Shown: positions 31,842 to 42,599 of the stretch, piece by piece
Numbering within the stretch: the first letter of the stretch is position 1
Layout: every line of letters begins with the position of its first letter
Source: Cytidiella melzeri
Lineage: Eukaryota > Basidiomycota > Agaricomycetes > Polyporales > Irpicaceae
Direction: 5' to 3'
Assembly (NCBI GenBank): GCA_022592445.1
Contig: JABYQR010000276.1
Coordinates: 1-62,654, forward strand
Length of the DNA stretch: 62,654 nt
Position numbers and translations under genes: made by a program
The notes under the pieces: generated by a model
Database searches by the model: none
Seen by the model: only the letters and a program-made list of their open reading frames with translations
What the model was told of the DNA's origin: nothing

Positions 31842-33040
31842 TCAGCTGCGGACTCTGCCAAACGACAAAGACAAGTAACACGCTACTGGCAGGGCTACTT
31901 CACTCACTGCCCATACTGGCGTACCCTTGGCAGTCCATAGCGATGGACTTCTTGGGGCCGTTCCATAAGTGTCAAGGACTAGACTACCTTTGGGTAGTAC
32001 TTTGCAGACTCACGTCTAACGTACACTTAATTCCAGTCACTACAAAGATTAAGGCTAGCGAACTTGTATGGCTCTATGTAAAGGACATAGTCCAACTACA
32101 TGGTGTCTCCGAGTCCATTGTTTGCAACTGGGATTTGAAGTTTACCTCAGCCTTCTGGAAGGAGGTACAGAGACTGTTAGGGACTTGACTATTAATGTTG
32201 ACAGCCTTTCATTCTCAGACGGATGGGGCTACTGAGCGGGCTAACCGCTCCATTACCCAGGTGGTCCGCGCCCTGATTAAACCTGACCAGAGCGACTGGG
32301 TAGACCAGCTTTCCATGACTGAGTTCACCCTGAATGCAGCCGCCAGTAGTTCAACCGGGTTCGCACCGTTCGAACTTACTGGGGGACATATACCCCGCAT
32401 GAGCAGGGCTATACCGGACAGTAAGCTGCCCGGTTTTCAGTCGTTTGCCCAAAAGGCACTCGATAACCTCATGCTTGCGCACGACGCGATAATCGACAGT
32501 CGGGTCCACCAGACCTATCATGCCAATAACAGGCGTTGAGACAAAAGTCTCTCCGAGGGGAAACCCAAACCCCTGAAAGAAGGGGAATATGTTCATCTCT
32601 CCACCAAGAATCTAAACCTGCCGAAAGGCCAGGCTAAAAAGCTGTTACCAAAATTTATTAGCCCTTACGAGATCAAAGTGGCCCACCCAGCCACCTCTAA
32701 TTACACTCTGAAACTGCCGGAGGACCTAGTCCGGCGACGGATCCATCCCATGTTTCACATCAGTCGACTCAGACGCCACGAGAGGAACGACAATGTATTA
32801 TTCCCTCACCGGAAAACACGGGTGTTCTACGACATGGGGAAGCCCAAAGAAGGGGAGTGGCTGGTCGAAGAGATCGACGACCACAAATGGACCGGCAGGT
32901 CCTTGAAGTTCCACGTCAAATGGAACCTAGGAGACGAGACTTGGGAGCCACTCGCCAACGTAGACAAGTGCTCAGCACTGGACAATTACCTCGACACCCA
33001 AGGGGTGAATTCGGTGCAAGAATTATCCCGGATAAGATAA
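31842..33040 (+). pseudogene. Gypsy-C integrase and chromodomain (truncated pol)
   Basis: This is a Ty3/gypsy integrase of a different lineage from A and B. Visible are YWQGYFTHCPYW (end of the zinc module), IAMDFLGPF (first catalytic Asp), GVSESIVCNWDLKFTS, where the usual Ser-Asp-Arg-Asp is Cys-Asn-Trp-Asp so the second catalytic Asp is lost, and QTDGATERANRS with the Glu. Then KPLKEGEYVHLSTKN, RRRIHPMFHISRL and a chromodomain-like end (FHVKWNLGDETWEPLANV). Stops at ~32186 and ~32539 break the frame. Everything upstream of integrase is missing. The left boundary coincides with the end of Gypsy-A2. Confidence 0.85.
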
Positions 33041-33099
33041 GATCGGCGGGACACCGCTGAAACATCTCGGATCTCCAAAGTTCCATCAATTTCATTCAC

Positions 33100-33675
33100 T
33101 TGGCGGAAAATTTGGGTGCTCCGGGCGCAAATCCCACATTGGGATACGCGCAGACACCCCTGATTGCCGTTTACTGCACGCTGCAAGCGGCAACCTCTCT
33201 TTCCAATGACCACCACCTCCCAACAAACTCACTCAGGCTCACGAATTACCACCACCTCACACTCTTCTTAAAACTCTATAAATCACTCCAAACAAACCGC
33301 TCGCCTCGCCACCCCCAAAATTGCACAGACCGTGCTACACCCCCTCGTTGCTCACGCAAATCTACTTGCTCACGCGAGGATCGCCACGCAAGCAACTCAC
33401 AGGACCCACAGCAGTCCAGAGGAGAGTCCTCCCGCTGCCCACGGAAGCGTAGGAGGAGCTCCTCACCGCCGTCTGGCGACGATGCCGCACCTTGGGCCCA
33501 CATCCCAGGTGTAGGAGTTGTACACCCTATCGGCTGCCCCGTGTGCTCTGACTGGATGACGCACAGGGCCAGCCACGCCCAGTCCGCCTCATTTAACAAC
33601 GCCCTTGTGGCGGAACAGCAACTGCAATCTCTGCCTACACGGCAAAATCAACAGGACACCGTCACCGCACCATGA
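33100..33675 (+). CDS. Gypsy-C post-pol ORF 1, unknown function
   Basis: An open frame of ~190 codons starts shortly after the pol stop. It has no ATG near its 5' end (its first codon here is TTG), so it may be entered by splicing or may be partly non-coding. It is rich in Arg and Ser, with a basic stretch (RCPRKRRRSSSPPSGDD) and a CPVCSDW motif. Its TGA stop (33673-33675) overlaps the ATG of the next frame (33672-33674) in the sequence ATGA, an arrangement known to allow termination-reinitiation in some compact genomes. I recognise no domain. Confidence 0.4.
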   Translation: MAENLGAPGANPTLGYAQTPLIAVYCTLQAATSLSNDHHLPTNSLRLTNYHHLTLFLKLYKSLQTNRSPRHPQNCTDRATPPRCSRKSTCSREDRHASNSQDPQQSRGESSRCPRKRRRSSSPPSGDDAAPWAHIPGVGVVHPIGCPVCSDWMTHRASHAQSASFNNALVAEQQLQSLPTRQNQQDTVTAP

Positions 33676-35843
33676 GCCGACTCGCGCGAGCTCGATTGCC
33701 TCCGTCAGGAGACAATCGGCTACGCAACAATGTAGACTGCTTCCGGCACGACCGCGACTACTACCTAGAGGAGCTGCGACGTTGCGAGGAACGTCTCAGC
33801 AGGACCGAGGACGCCCTGGGCCGTTTGGAATCCGAACTCAAGTACCAGGAGTTCAAGAGCGAGGATCTTCGGAGGAAGCTTGCGCAGCGTGGACGCACAC
33901 GATATAGGGAAGCAGTGTCAAACCGTTTTGCAACGGTTCCGACGGAGGATCTCAAGAAGCAGATCCACCACTTCGAGATCACTCGCAACCACTACGGAGA
34001 AGGGCGGAATGAGTGGGAGGAGGATTGGAGCGAATACAACGACGAGCCAACCACGAAGCGTAGGGCAAAAAGGGCTTGTGCGAAGGCGAGGAAGGAGGCG
34101 GAGGAGTACGACCACCAGATCGATGAGGAGGAGAAACAGGTGGGTCCGTCCAGGACTTCACACCCGGAGGCAACTCTGCCGCGCGCACCCTTAGAGGAGC
34201 ACATGACAGTTGACGAGACTGAACCCCGCGAGGCAACGCCTTCACCAGTATTGCTCGCAGAGGGTATCACACCCGCCCCGCAAGGGGCTGCACTCGCACA
34301 ATGATTGGAGCCGGCCTCACAGCAATGGCCTTCAACTATCGATTGGTACTGCGCCCCGGGAGCCAGGGACCCCAACGCCCATGTCCACATCAGCAACACA
34401 AGCGTGTACGACAGGCTCATCCCACTGAGGGACCCACAGGGTGTACCAATAATCATCGGCCCCGACATGGTGAACCCAGGATATTGCATCATATACGGTA
34501 TCCCAGTGGATTGTGAGGACCACCTGCCAGACGTGCCCCCGAACAAAAACATGATCAATCCAATCACGGGGGTGAGCTGGACAAAGCATGAGCTGAAGCT
34601 CTACCCTTACGGGTTCCCGGGCCACCCAGCCCACTGGCCCCTAGGCCGCCAGACCGAGTCTGAGCGGCACGGTTTCACCACTGGTCTAGGGACCGTGCGT
34701 CGGGGTACTGTGGGACCTGACCACACGCGCCTCACATGCATCAGGCCCAGTCTGCTAAGGCAGGTCGACGACAGCCGCAGAGCCCTGCAGCTGTACGCGT
34801 CCAATGGACAATACCCCGGGCACTGGCTGTTCCCCAGGACCGTCGGCGAGGTTAGGCACCTCTGCGACGTTGCACACAATCAGTGCAACTCTGAGGCGTA
34901 CGAGTTCTGGAAACTCTACGTCCATCACTGCAACCAGTTCCCCCGCAATCGGCGAACGGCTGCTGAGCAGGAAGCTGTCAGGAAGTCCCCACCGAGGCCT
35001 ACCTGGTACCCATTGCCAGACAGGACTCAGCAGCAGGCTGAGAAGGGGAAGAAAAAGAAGAAGGCGAAGACTTCGCATGCAGGTCAACCTGCTGCCTTGT
35101 CCACGTCCTCCCCCCCTCGACACAATCCCTTCGCGCCGGGACCGTCCACGCGCACGCACGAGGAATGGCTCGCCAGCCTCGAGAGCCAACCACCACCCTC
35201 CAGGCCATCCAACATGATGCGCCTACCACCACGCGCGGGGCAACCCGCACAAAACACTACACGTGCAGGGCAACCTGCAAACCGTCCCCCTCGCCGGCAG
35301 GCAAACACTAGGCCTGCACCCCCAATGGTGCCCACGAGTGACCCGGGTGCAAGTCTAGCAACCCAGGCCATCAAGACTTAGATTCGTTATCTCAACGCGA
35401 ATCCAAACGTCGAGATCCCTGGAATTGAAAGGGACCCAGTCACTCGCCGAGTAGGAAACTCGGACTGTCTCAGGGGGATGATCAGAGTTGCCTGCCTGGG
35501 ACCACCATCCTCGTCGACCACGCCGTCCGTTGAGTTCATTCAAACTCTCGTCGCGGTTGGCAAGGAGGAGATCGAGCCCACGGCATCACAGTTGTTCGAG
35601 ACAACTTCCATGACCAAAGAACCCACAGAGGACAATGTCCGTCGATGGCTGCGTGGGGTGACAGGTGAACTACTGTCCCTCGACATCGAAATCATCACCT
35701 CACCACAGGTCGCTGAGATCAATCAGTGGCTGTCGGCCGTGTTCCCGCGGGACTCATCCTTGTCCCCCCTGCCACCTTCGAGGCCACCGTCACCCTCTGA
35801 CCACGGCTCGGAGAAGTCAGAACCATTGGGCCCTACCATGTAG
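33672..35843 (+). pseudogene. Gypsy-C post-pol long frame with two in-frame stops
   Basis: One reading frame of 724 codons runs from ATG 33672 to TAG 35841-35843. It is interrupted only by TGA at 34302-34304 and TAG at 35379-35381. The first segment is highly charged and probably coiled coil (YLEELRRCEERLSRTEDALG, LKKQIHHFEITRN). The second has a compact conserved-looking core (NAHVHISNTSVYDRLIPLRD, ECEDHLPD-like CEDHLPDVPPNKN, LKLYPYGFPGHPAHWPLGR, LLRQVDDSRRALQLY, EAYEFWKLYVHHCNQFPRN) and a basic Pro-rich tail. The third is ~150 residues. I recall similar hypothetical proteins beside mushroom gypsy elements, but no function. The stops may be decay, or leaky codons. Confidence 0.55.
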
Positions 35844-35949
35844 GGACCTATCATTGCATACACTCAGCCGCAAGGCCACACTACATACATCATCGACTGC
35901 TGGTTCTTTGACTTCCATTGCATACCCAATGTCTCGTCTAGGGGGAGGA

Positions 35950-36232
35950 TGTTAGGGCTTGATACATGTGCGCAAGCACTACCTGATGCGCAAGCATCCT
36001 GTGGCCAGATCAGTAGATCTGGCCTTTTACTCGTACTGATTAGATAGTGGGCCAGCGCCCATTGTGAGAAAATAGCATACCGCATATAGTAGTACTACGC
36101 AGTAGCAGATCTCAGTATTTAGGACTGAGATCTGGTAGATTTAGAAGACATCTTTTTATCTTGTACACACGTAGGTTCCGAATACATATTGGTCATACTT
36201 ACTTTGTGTGCATCCAAGAAGACACCCTTACA
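35950..36232 (+). repeat. Probable Gypsy-C 3' LTR (283 bp)
   Basis: A purine tract (AGGGGGAGGA) ends just before TGTTAGGGCTTG at 35950. The proposed end is ACACCCTTACA at 36232, partly complementary to the start. An 11-bp inverted repeat lies at 36106-36134. There is no second copy in the window to confirm the limits. Confidence 0.55.
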
Positions 36233-37814
36233 CCTGGGGGGTCCAATGTTCCGCAACCGCCGCTCATATCAATGGCTGCGGTCCGCTCTACTGACATATC
36301 CTTCCAAAGCATCACCACCGCCACAGACACTGCCATGCTTCGAGTGGTCATGACTGCAGTTGAATGTATGTGTGAATCAGAGATGCCCTGTCTGACAAAA
36401 TTTGACCATGTTTCATCCACAGAGTGAGTCTTTCCATTTCTTTTGCCCCGCTCCCACCCCATTGGTTTTCGTCTTGCTTGTGCCGCAACACCCCACGCTC
36501 AACATTTGTGATTCTGTCGCATCCCCAACTCTCAGCATTGTCCTTCGTCAAAGTCTTGAGGATGCCGCTTTGATATAGTGTTATATCATTCCGGGCTACG
36601 GTCATCACGAAGGCCATTCAACTCAGCAATCCTTGGTCATACATTATTACATATATGCATTGTTGCGTGACCTTCATTTCTTCTTCGCATTCGCTGTCGC
36701 AGGTTTATCATTCTTTTTGAACCTTATGGAATTACTGTTTGTGTAATCATTTTTTCTTTCCTCTCATTCTTATCATCTTGCACTCTCGGTTGGTGTAATC
36801 GTTTGATCATGCAAAAACTCATTGTCTCTTCTCATGATGCGCCGCCTCCGCCTCCTCACCCTCACCCCTGACGATTCCTGGTATCAATGCAATGTTTAAA
36901 AAACCCCAACTCCCAATCCTCGCACAAAAAAAACTCTAATCCCAAACTGTTGCCATCTGATCTCCAGTACCCTCATTAGTAAAAATGTAAGTCACAGGCC
37001 ATGAGAACCTCGGCGCAATTTAGCGAGGAGGTTTTCAGGGCTTTTCTTGCTTTCCTTTGTCACAAGATCTACATACAGCGTGCTGACTACTTTATTGTTC
37101 CCCCTGTTTTATATCTTATCCAGATTCGCAAGGTCATGCTGTGACGCAAGGCGGGTGCTGTGTTGCCTGACAGACCCAAAACAACCCAGTTTTGGGAGCC
37201 CGACGGTGAAGCACCAACGCTGTGTGTTATCGCCCGTACTGGCTCCAAGAGGTAACTATGGTCAAGCAACCCGCTCGTCCTCCACCCCCAAGACCCAAAA
37301 ACAAAAACAAACAACATACCCATGGACCTCGTCGCTTGTTGTGTCTGCCATGTAATCCTCTCTGTCTTTGTTACTGATCCCTGTTGTTGTCTTACCATCC
37401 ACGCCACCTACCCACATCCCGCATCTTGTCACTTGTGCCTCTTCTGTTTTGATTTTATTTCTCGCTCGCTCATCGTTTGTAGAAAACCTCAGCTGAGGTT
37501 GTACGAGCTATAATCTCCCTCTCCTGTCTCTATCTCGTCAAACAAACTCTTTTGTTTTTTTCACGGATTAAACCCACTCACCGACGCTTTTTTCTTTATG
37601 TCCTTGCACTCCCTGCATTTATTGTTTGTTTTATGTATGCATCTGGTGTGTGTGTGTAGCATCAGCGGTAGAGTGGATTCAACTGTCTCATGCATAACTC
37701 GTTAATGCACATCCCACAGATTCACCACCTCCAGGCAAAATTGTCTCTTCGACTTCAGTCATGTTTGACGTGTTATACCCACAATATATACCTATCTCTC
37801 ACCTGTCGTGCATA
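36233..37814. other. No recognised gene
   Basis: A short frame at its left edge (to 36427: MAAVRSTDISFQSITTATD) ends at a GTGAGT donor-like site and may be an exon remnant. The rest is AT-rich, with pyrimidine tracts. The expected upstream half of the Helitron helicase (Walker A, Rep) is not visible here. Confidence 0.4.
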
Positions 37815-38373
37815 CTACTACATTTTTATGGATGAAATATCAATGATTGATTGTTTAAACTTATACAATATTAGCAGGCAAGTGTGTATGGCCTTGGACA
37901 ATGAGACTGAACCATTTGAAGGGAAACATGTCATCTTTGCGGGAGACTTTGCACAGCTTCCCCCAGTATCAACAGAAAACACCCTCTATTCAAGTACTGT
38001 TCAGTCTGTTATCCATACAACACAGTCTCATAAGGATCAGCAAGCTGCTTTAGGTAAAGCAATATGGCATCAGTTTACCACTGCGGTCATCTTATGCACC
38101 AACATGAGACAAAATTCACAGCCAGATGAAGATGCAAAATTCCGCACTTTGCTAGAAAACTTAAGGTACAAGTCTTGTACCAATGAGGATATTACTTTTC
38201 TGCAAACTAGAATAGCTGGTATTTCAAAAAATCGACCAAAGTGGTCAAATACTGTGTTCTGTAACGTGTCAACTATTACATCTTACAATGCAAGTAGAGA
38301 TAAATTCAATGACAGAGGCGCAGAACGATTCTTGCAAGAGGCCCATCAAACTCTGAGTCATTTTTACTCTGTA
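37815..38373 (+). pseudogene. Helitron helicase (PIF1-like), central part
   Basis: From about 37815 the frame reads YIFMDEISMID (Walker B), HVIFAGDFAQLPPVSTENTLYS (motif III region), ILCTNMRQNSQPDEDAKF and NEDITFLQTRI. These are hallmarks of the PIF1-like helicase of Helitrons, which would unwind DNA during rolling-circle transposition. Walker A and the Rep nuclease are missing upstream. The first ~42 codons of the open frame look unrelated. The frame is cut at 38373 by Gypsy-B (target duplication CTGTA) and resumes in phase at 46183. Confidence 0.85.
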
Positions 38374-39131
38374 TGACACGGAGACAAGGCTCGACGTGAC
38401 AAACAGGGACACGAAGTGGATGACGACAAAGTGGTGGTGGTAGGCGTGAAGCTCAATACTCTCACCAGCTATAAACCTTATGCAGATGTCTAGCCCAGTA
38501 AAGACCAAGTTAGCATTGATACTACTCGCTATGTAGTACAAGAGGGGTGTTGCTTACCTAGCCCAGTAAAGACCAAGAGGTCGAGATGGGGGCTAGGAGC
38601 GTACATGTAGCTGCTTATATAGACTTCAGGGACCTGCGCACAGACCATGTTGAGGGCAGGCTTTGCAAGAAGCCATGTGAACGAGGAACAAAAGAACTAC
38701 CTAAAGGAGAACAATAGCTATTGTCTAGACCTTGCCAAGAACTCTACCCGTGAGAGAATCTATCTAAAAGGAGACCAACTATTGTATTCCATTCCCACAC
38801 CTGTCAGAACATCCTTCCATAAAGAGAACAATAAGGAAAGAACAATAAGGAGCCCATGTGGACGGTATCTATGATGTCAAACCCTAGCTATGGGCTGAGC
38901 CATGTGCTTGTAGCCATGTGGTCTTACTTAAGCTAAGTCACATGCCAGTGTGACGTAGTAGCAAGTAATGTGACCGTGTGGAGCGTCTAAGCCACGTGAT
39001 ACGGGCGCTTAATAGACGTGAAAAGGGAGTTTATGCAGAGAAGGTTGCAACTGAGCTGCAGCCCGGAGTTTTACAGATAAAAACAAGAGGTAAATTGCGA
39101 AAATTAAGGGCTAGTCAGGCCATCCATGACA
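38374..39131 (-). repeat. Gypsy-B 3' LTR (758 bp)
   Basis: Sense (minus) begins TGTCATGG and ends CCGTGTCA. It contains the TATA box (TCTATATAAG at ~38614-38623), leader intron 38490-38557 and the GGGCGCTTAATAGACG motif shared in part with other LTR families here. Confidence 0.95.
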
Positions 39132-39296
39132 TTACCCCCCTCCTAAAATTGAGCGTCCTCGCGAAGCATCACTGTGCTGTGGTGATAGAGGTCTTCTACC
39201 CATCTACAGGGATTCAGCAGAATTGCCCCGATTGTCTAGTCAGAAGGATGCTAGGAAGTTTCTCCCCTTCTGGTGTCGTTGACTCGACGTTACCCG

Positions 39297-40694
39297 TCAG
39301 TGTGATGTTCTTGAGATATCCAGACCGATGTGTTTGCCTTCATCCCAGCTAAGATCGTATGTAGATGGATAGATCGTGCGAAGGAAAGCGGGGTCGGTCT
39401 GGGTATTGAATTCCCGAAAGTGCGAGCGGAGATCCGCGAAGAGTGAAGCTTTGATGACCCGGGGCGCTCCGGGGTTTGCTTTGTAGAAGTTGTCAATCGC
39501 TTCTTGACTATTCTCGAGGTTTTCAACTGGTTCCCAGCTATTGTGTCTGTCTGAATACCCTTCCCATTTGACTAGGAATTGCAGTTTCTTCCATCGTCCG
39601 TGTAGCCTGCTGTCTAGCACTTTCTCGACAACGTACTGCTCTTCTCCGTCTATGACAATAGGATCAGGAGGTGGAGGTACGTCTTTGCTGTTGTCGTGCC
39701 AGGGACTTAGACGGTTGATGTGGAATACGGGGTGGATTCGGAGATAGCTGGGTAGATCGAGTTTGTAGTCAAGATCGCCAATGTGTTCGATGACTTTGTA
39801 CGGGCCGAGTTGTCGAGGACCAAGTTTAGGGGTAGCCTGGTGGATCTGAACATTCTTAGCGTTCAGCCAGACCATGTCGCCCACCTGGAAGACGCGTGGA
39901 GATTGCTTCTCAGATTCGTAGAGTTGCTTCATCTTTTCTTTGCTTAGACGAAGAGCTGCTTCAGTCTCTTTGCATACTCGAGCCATATTGTCCAAGGCGC
40001 TCATCGAGCGATGGGATATTGCTTCGCTTGCCGACTGGTATGGTGAAGTCGGGGCGATATCCATAGATGACTTCAAATGGTGTTTGGAGTTACCCGCGTG
40101 TACTCGCGAGTTGAGTGCAAACTCAGCCGCCGGTAGATGATCGACCCAGTCGTCTTGTTGTTGCTGACAGAATAGACGCAGGTACTGTTCGATATCCTGG
40201 TTTTTGCATTCGACCTTGCCATTTCCTTGCGGATGATAGGCGCTCGTAAAACCAGTCTCTATGCCTAGGCGGTGATAGAGCGCACGCATGAAGCGCGCTG
40301 CAAACTGGGGTCCTCGGTCAGAGAACACCTTCTTGGGAATGCCGTGAAGTCGGAATACTTCTTTGTAGTGTAGATCGGCAATCCCCTCAGTGTTAACCTT
40401 AGTGGTAATAGGGATGATGTGTGTTTGATCGGAGTAATGGTCAACGTAGACCGCAATCGAATTGAATCCCTTAGAGGGTGGCAGCTGAGTGGTGAGCTCT
40501 ACTCCGACATGTTCCCAAGGTCCGGCCGGAGTTTCCTGGGGCTGTAGTACTGCTTTAGGGTGTGGAGCTGACTTGTAGCGTTGACAGCGATCACAACCTA
40601 GTACGTAAGTCTTGACAAAGGCATTCATCTTTGGCCACCAATAGTGTTGTGAGACTAGCTCTATGGTGCCGTGTTTGCCCGGATGACCAGCCAT
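39297..40694 (-). CDS. Gypsy-B integrase and chromodomain
   Basis: An open stretch of 465 codons. It starts in the zinc-binding module (HPGKHGTIELVSQHYWWPKM, LGCDRCQR). The core carries GVELTTQLP, where the first catalytic Asp of this family is Glu; the corresponding Gypsy-A residue is Asp (GVDLVGP). The other two motifs are present: VFSDRGPQFAARF and GNGKVECKNQD. A GPY/F-type module follows (RQLGPYKVIEHIGD, SYLRIHPVFHINRLSPW), then a chromodomain (EEQYVVEKVLDSRLHGRWKKL, FLVKWEGYSDRHNSWEP). It is the C-terminal part of pol, not a free protein. The upstream RNase H is in another frame, so expression as one polyprotein is broken. Confidence 0.9.
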   Translation of the reverse strand: MAGHPGKHGTIELVSQHYWWPKMNAFVKTYVLGCDRCQRYKSAPHPKAVLQPQETPAGPWEHVGVELTTQLPPSKGFNSIAVYVDHYSDQTHIIPITTKVNTEGIADLHYKEVFRLHGIPKKVFSDRGPQFAARFMRALYHRLGIETGFTSAYHPQGNGKVECKNQDIEQYLRLFCQQQQDDWVDHLPAAEFALNSRVHAGNSKHHLKSSMDIAPTSPYQSASEAISHRSMSALDNMARVCKETEAALRLSKEKMKQLYESEKQSPRVFQVGDMVWLNAKNVQIHQATPKLGPRQLGPYKVIEHIGDLDYKLDLPSYLRIHPVFHINRLSPWHDNSKDVPPPPDPIVIDGEEQYVVEKVLDSRLHGRWKKLQFLVKWEGYSDRHNSWEPVENLENSQEAIDNFYKANPGAPRVIKASLFADLRSHFREFNTQTDPAFLRTIYPSTYDLSWDEGKHIGLDISRTSH

Positions 40695-41740
40695 GGGTGT
40701 GTCACGGCAAGATTTGACAATTTCGTGATGGAGCTCTTTGTTGTTAGGGATGTAGAGTTTTCCCTTGTAATAGAGGAGCCGTCACTGTCTTCCCATTCGA
40801 GTAAACCGCCAACAAGTTTGCAAGGTCCCTTCTTTTGGAGGGTGGCAAGAGCTTGTGCGACTTCTGCTTCTTGCTCCGTGCATTCTTGGATCTTTGATTC
40901 AAGCGGAGAAGCAGTAGCAAGCATGCTAGTAGCAAGGATCCAGAAATGTTCCGGTTTCAGTACCACCTGATCTTTGTTGTCTTCTTTGTCCGTAACAGCG
41001 TGTGAGTGAAGACGAGATAGAGGATGGCATGTATCATGGTACTGCCAGCCTTGTGTACCAACACAAAGTTGAAGTCAGCCAAAGCAGTGACCAATGTGCT
41101 TGATGTCAAGTGAGGTGTTGTGCAGTTTCCAGTACTGCAGGTTGGCGTGATTTGTCCAGATCTCAAACGGTTCCTTGAGCCCCTCAAGGTAGCGGCACCA
41201 ATATTTGAGAGCTTGGTGATGGCTAACATCTCCCAATCAAAGATTTATAATTACATCTGCTTCAGTCATAGATGCGGATCGGTAGGCAATAGGGTGGTAG
41301 AATCCATCTTCCTTCGCCATCTTCCTTCGAGTTCTGGGAGATGATCCACCGTCGCATAGCCTGAGGCATCGACTTCTAGATGTGTAGGGAGTTCAGGGTC
41401 CCAGACTGCCAAGATAGGCTTAGTGGTAAAGGCCTTCTTTAGCAGCGTGAAGGCAGTCTCTTGTGCTGGACCCCAGACGAACGGTACGTCCTTCTTAGTA
41501 AGGTCGTGTAGAGGCCGCGCGTGCTTTGAGAAGTCTTGAATGAAGCGTCGGTAGAAGTTGGCAAACCCTATGAACCCTCTACTTCTTTGAGGTTCTTGGG
41601 TGTGGGCCACGTAGAAACTGCTTGGACTTTGACAGGGTCCATAGCTACTTCGCCGACGCGAATGATTTATCCGAGGTACTTGATCTCAGATTTCTCAAAC
41701 TCGCACTTTTCCGGCCGGAGGTAGAGATCGTGCTGTTGAA
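40661..41740 (-). pseudogene. Gypsy-B RNase H region, frameshifted
   Basis: Three overlapping or adjacent frames carry consecutive pieces. 41266-41610 has FIGFANFYRRFIQDFSKHARPLHDLTKKD and LEVDASGYATVD. 40957-41229 covers the middle of RNase H and the tether. 40661-40966 covers the linker to integrase (QECTEQEAEVAQALATLQKKGP). Stops lie near 41700, 41640 and 41240. The domain order is normal, but at least three frameshifts or stops separate the pieces. Confidence 0.8.
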
Positions 41741-41741
41741 G

Positions 41742-42596
41742 TCACTCGAGGACTTCATGTACAACCTTGCGATGCTCTGTCAGGTTGTTGCTCCAGATCA
41801 AGATGTCATCTAGATAGACAGCCACCTTGCCCTTGGCGACGAGGTCGGCGAAGATGTTGTCCATCAGAGCTTGGAAGGTAGCGGGTGAGTTCGTGAGACC
41901 GAAGAACATGACTTTAGGTTCGAAGAGTCCTCGGTTGGTAACGAACGCCGCTTTGTACTCATCTCCTTCTTTGATGCGGACATTGTGATATCCCCAACGA
42001 ACATCGAATTTGGTGAAGATCTTTGCACCCTTGAGCTTGTTGATGATGTCGGTGGCAAGCGGTAGAGGGTAGCGGTTTTTCACAGTGATGTCGTTGAGTT
42101 TTCGATAGTCCTGAATAAGTCGGAGTTTGTTAACCTTCTTTTTGATGAAGAAGACCGGAGAAGCCATCGGAGACTTAGAAGGCGTAATGTAACCTTTTGA
42201 TAGGTTCTCCTGAATGAACTTGTCAAGCTCGGCTTGTTCGTTCAGGGGCATAGGATAAACTTTTGATTTGATGGTCTCAGGAGCGTCTGGTTTGAGATCA
42301 ATCAAATGGTCCCAGGGCTGATGCTGGGGTAGCCGATTAGACTCTTCCTCAGAGAAGACTTTAGCGTGTCTGTGATACTCTGATGGAACAATGTCTTCGA
42401 AGGAGCGCTGAGCTTTAGCTTTGTTTGCTTCGGCAGCAAGCTTAGTAGAGTAGGTGAAGCCGGCCATACACCAGACTTCGTCAGTGGTGTCTTGGATGAT
42501 ACCGGCTTTGACCCACTGCCTACGTTCTTTGCGATTACCATCAACCTTCTGGAAAGGTTCGTCAGGAGATTCTTCCGAGCCGCTCGGAATTGTCAT
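41742..42596 (-). pseudogene. Gypsy-B reverse transcriptase
   Basis: The frame reads LNEQAELDKFIQENLSKGYI, SPVFFIKKKVNKLRLIQDYRKLND, IFTKFDVRWGYHNVRIKEGDEY, LFEPKVMFFGLTNSPATFQ, and the active site YLDDILIWSNN, ending at a stop after HEVLE. It is the closest relative of the Gypsy-A1 enzyme, which has the same motifs interrupted by a solo LTR. It converts element RNA to cDNA in the family. Here it is separated from protease by a frameshift near 42650 and from the thumb by a stop at 41742. Confidence 0.88.
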
Positions 42597-42599
42597 TTC

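Noticed and set aside
36233..37814. Upstream part of the Helitron (Rep nuclease or Walker A)
   Set aside because: No HUH-type motif or GXXGXGKT was seen in any frame; the element appears truncated on this side.
38647..38874. A 75-codon ORF (MLRAGFARS...) conserved in all Gypsy-B LTRs (also 26214-26441, 30574-30801, 45693-45920)
   Set aside because: It is antisense to the element, and its conservation is explained by the overall LTR identity. No coding signature is visible.
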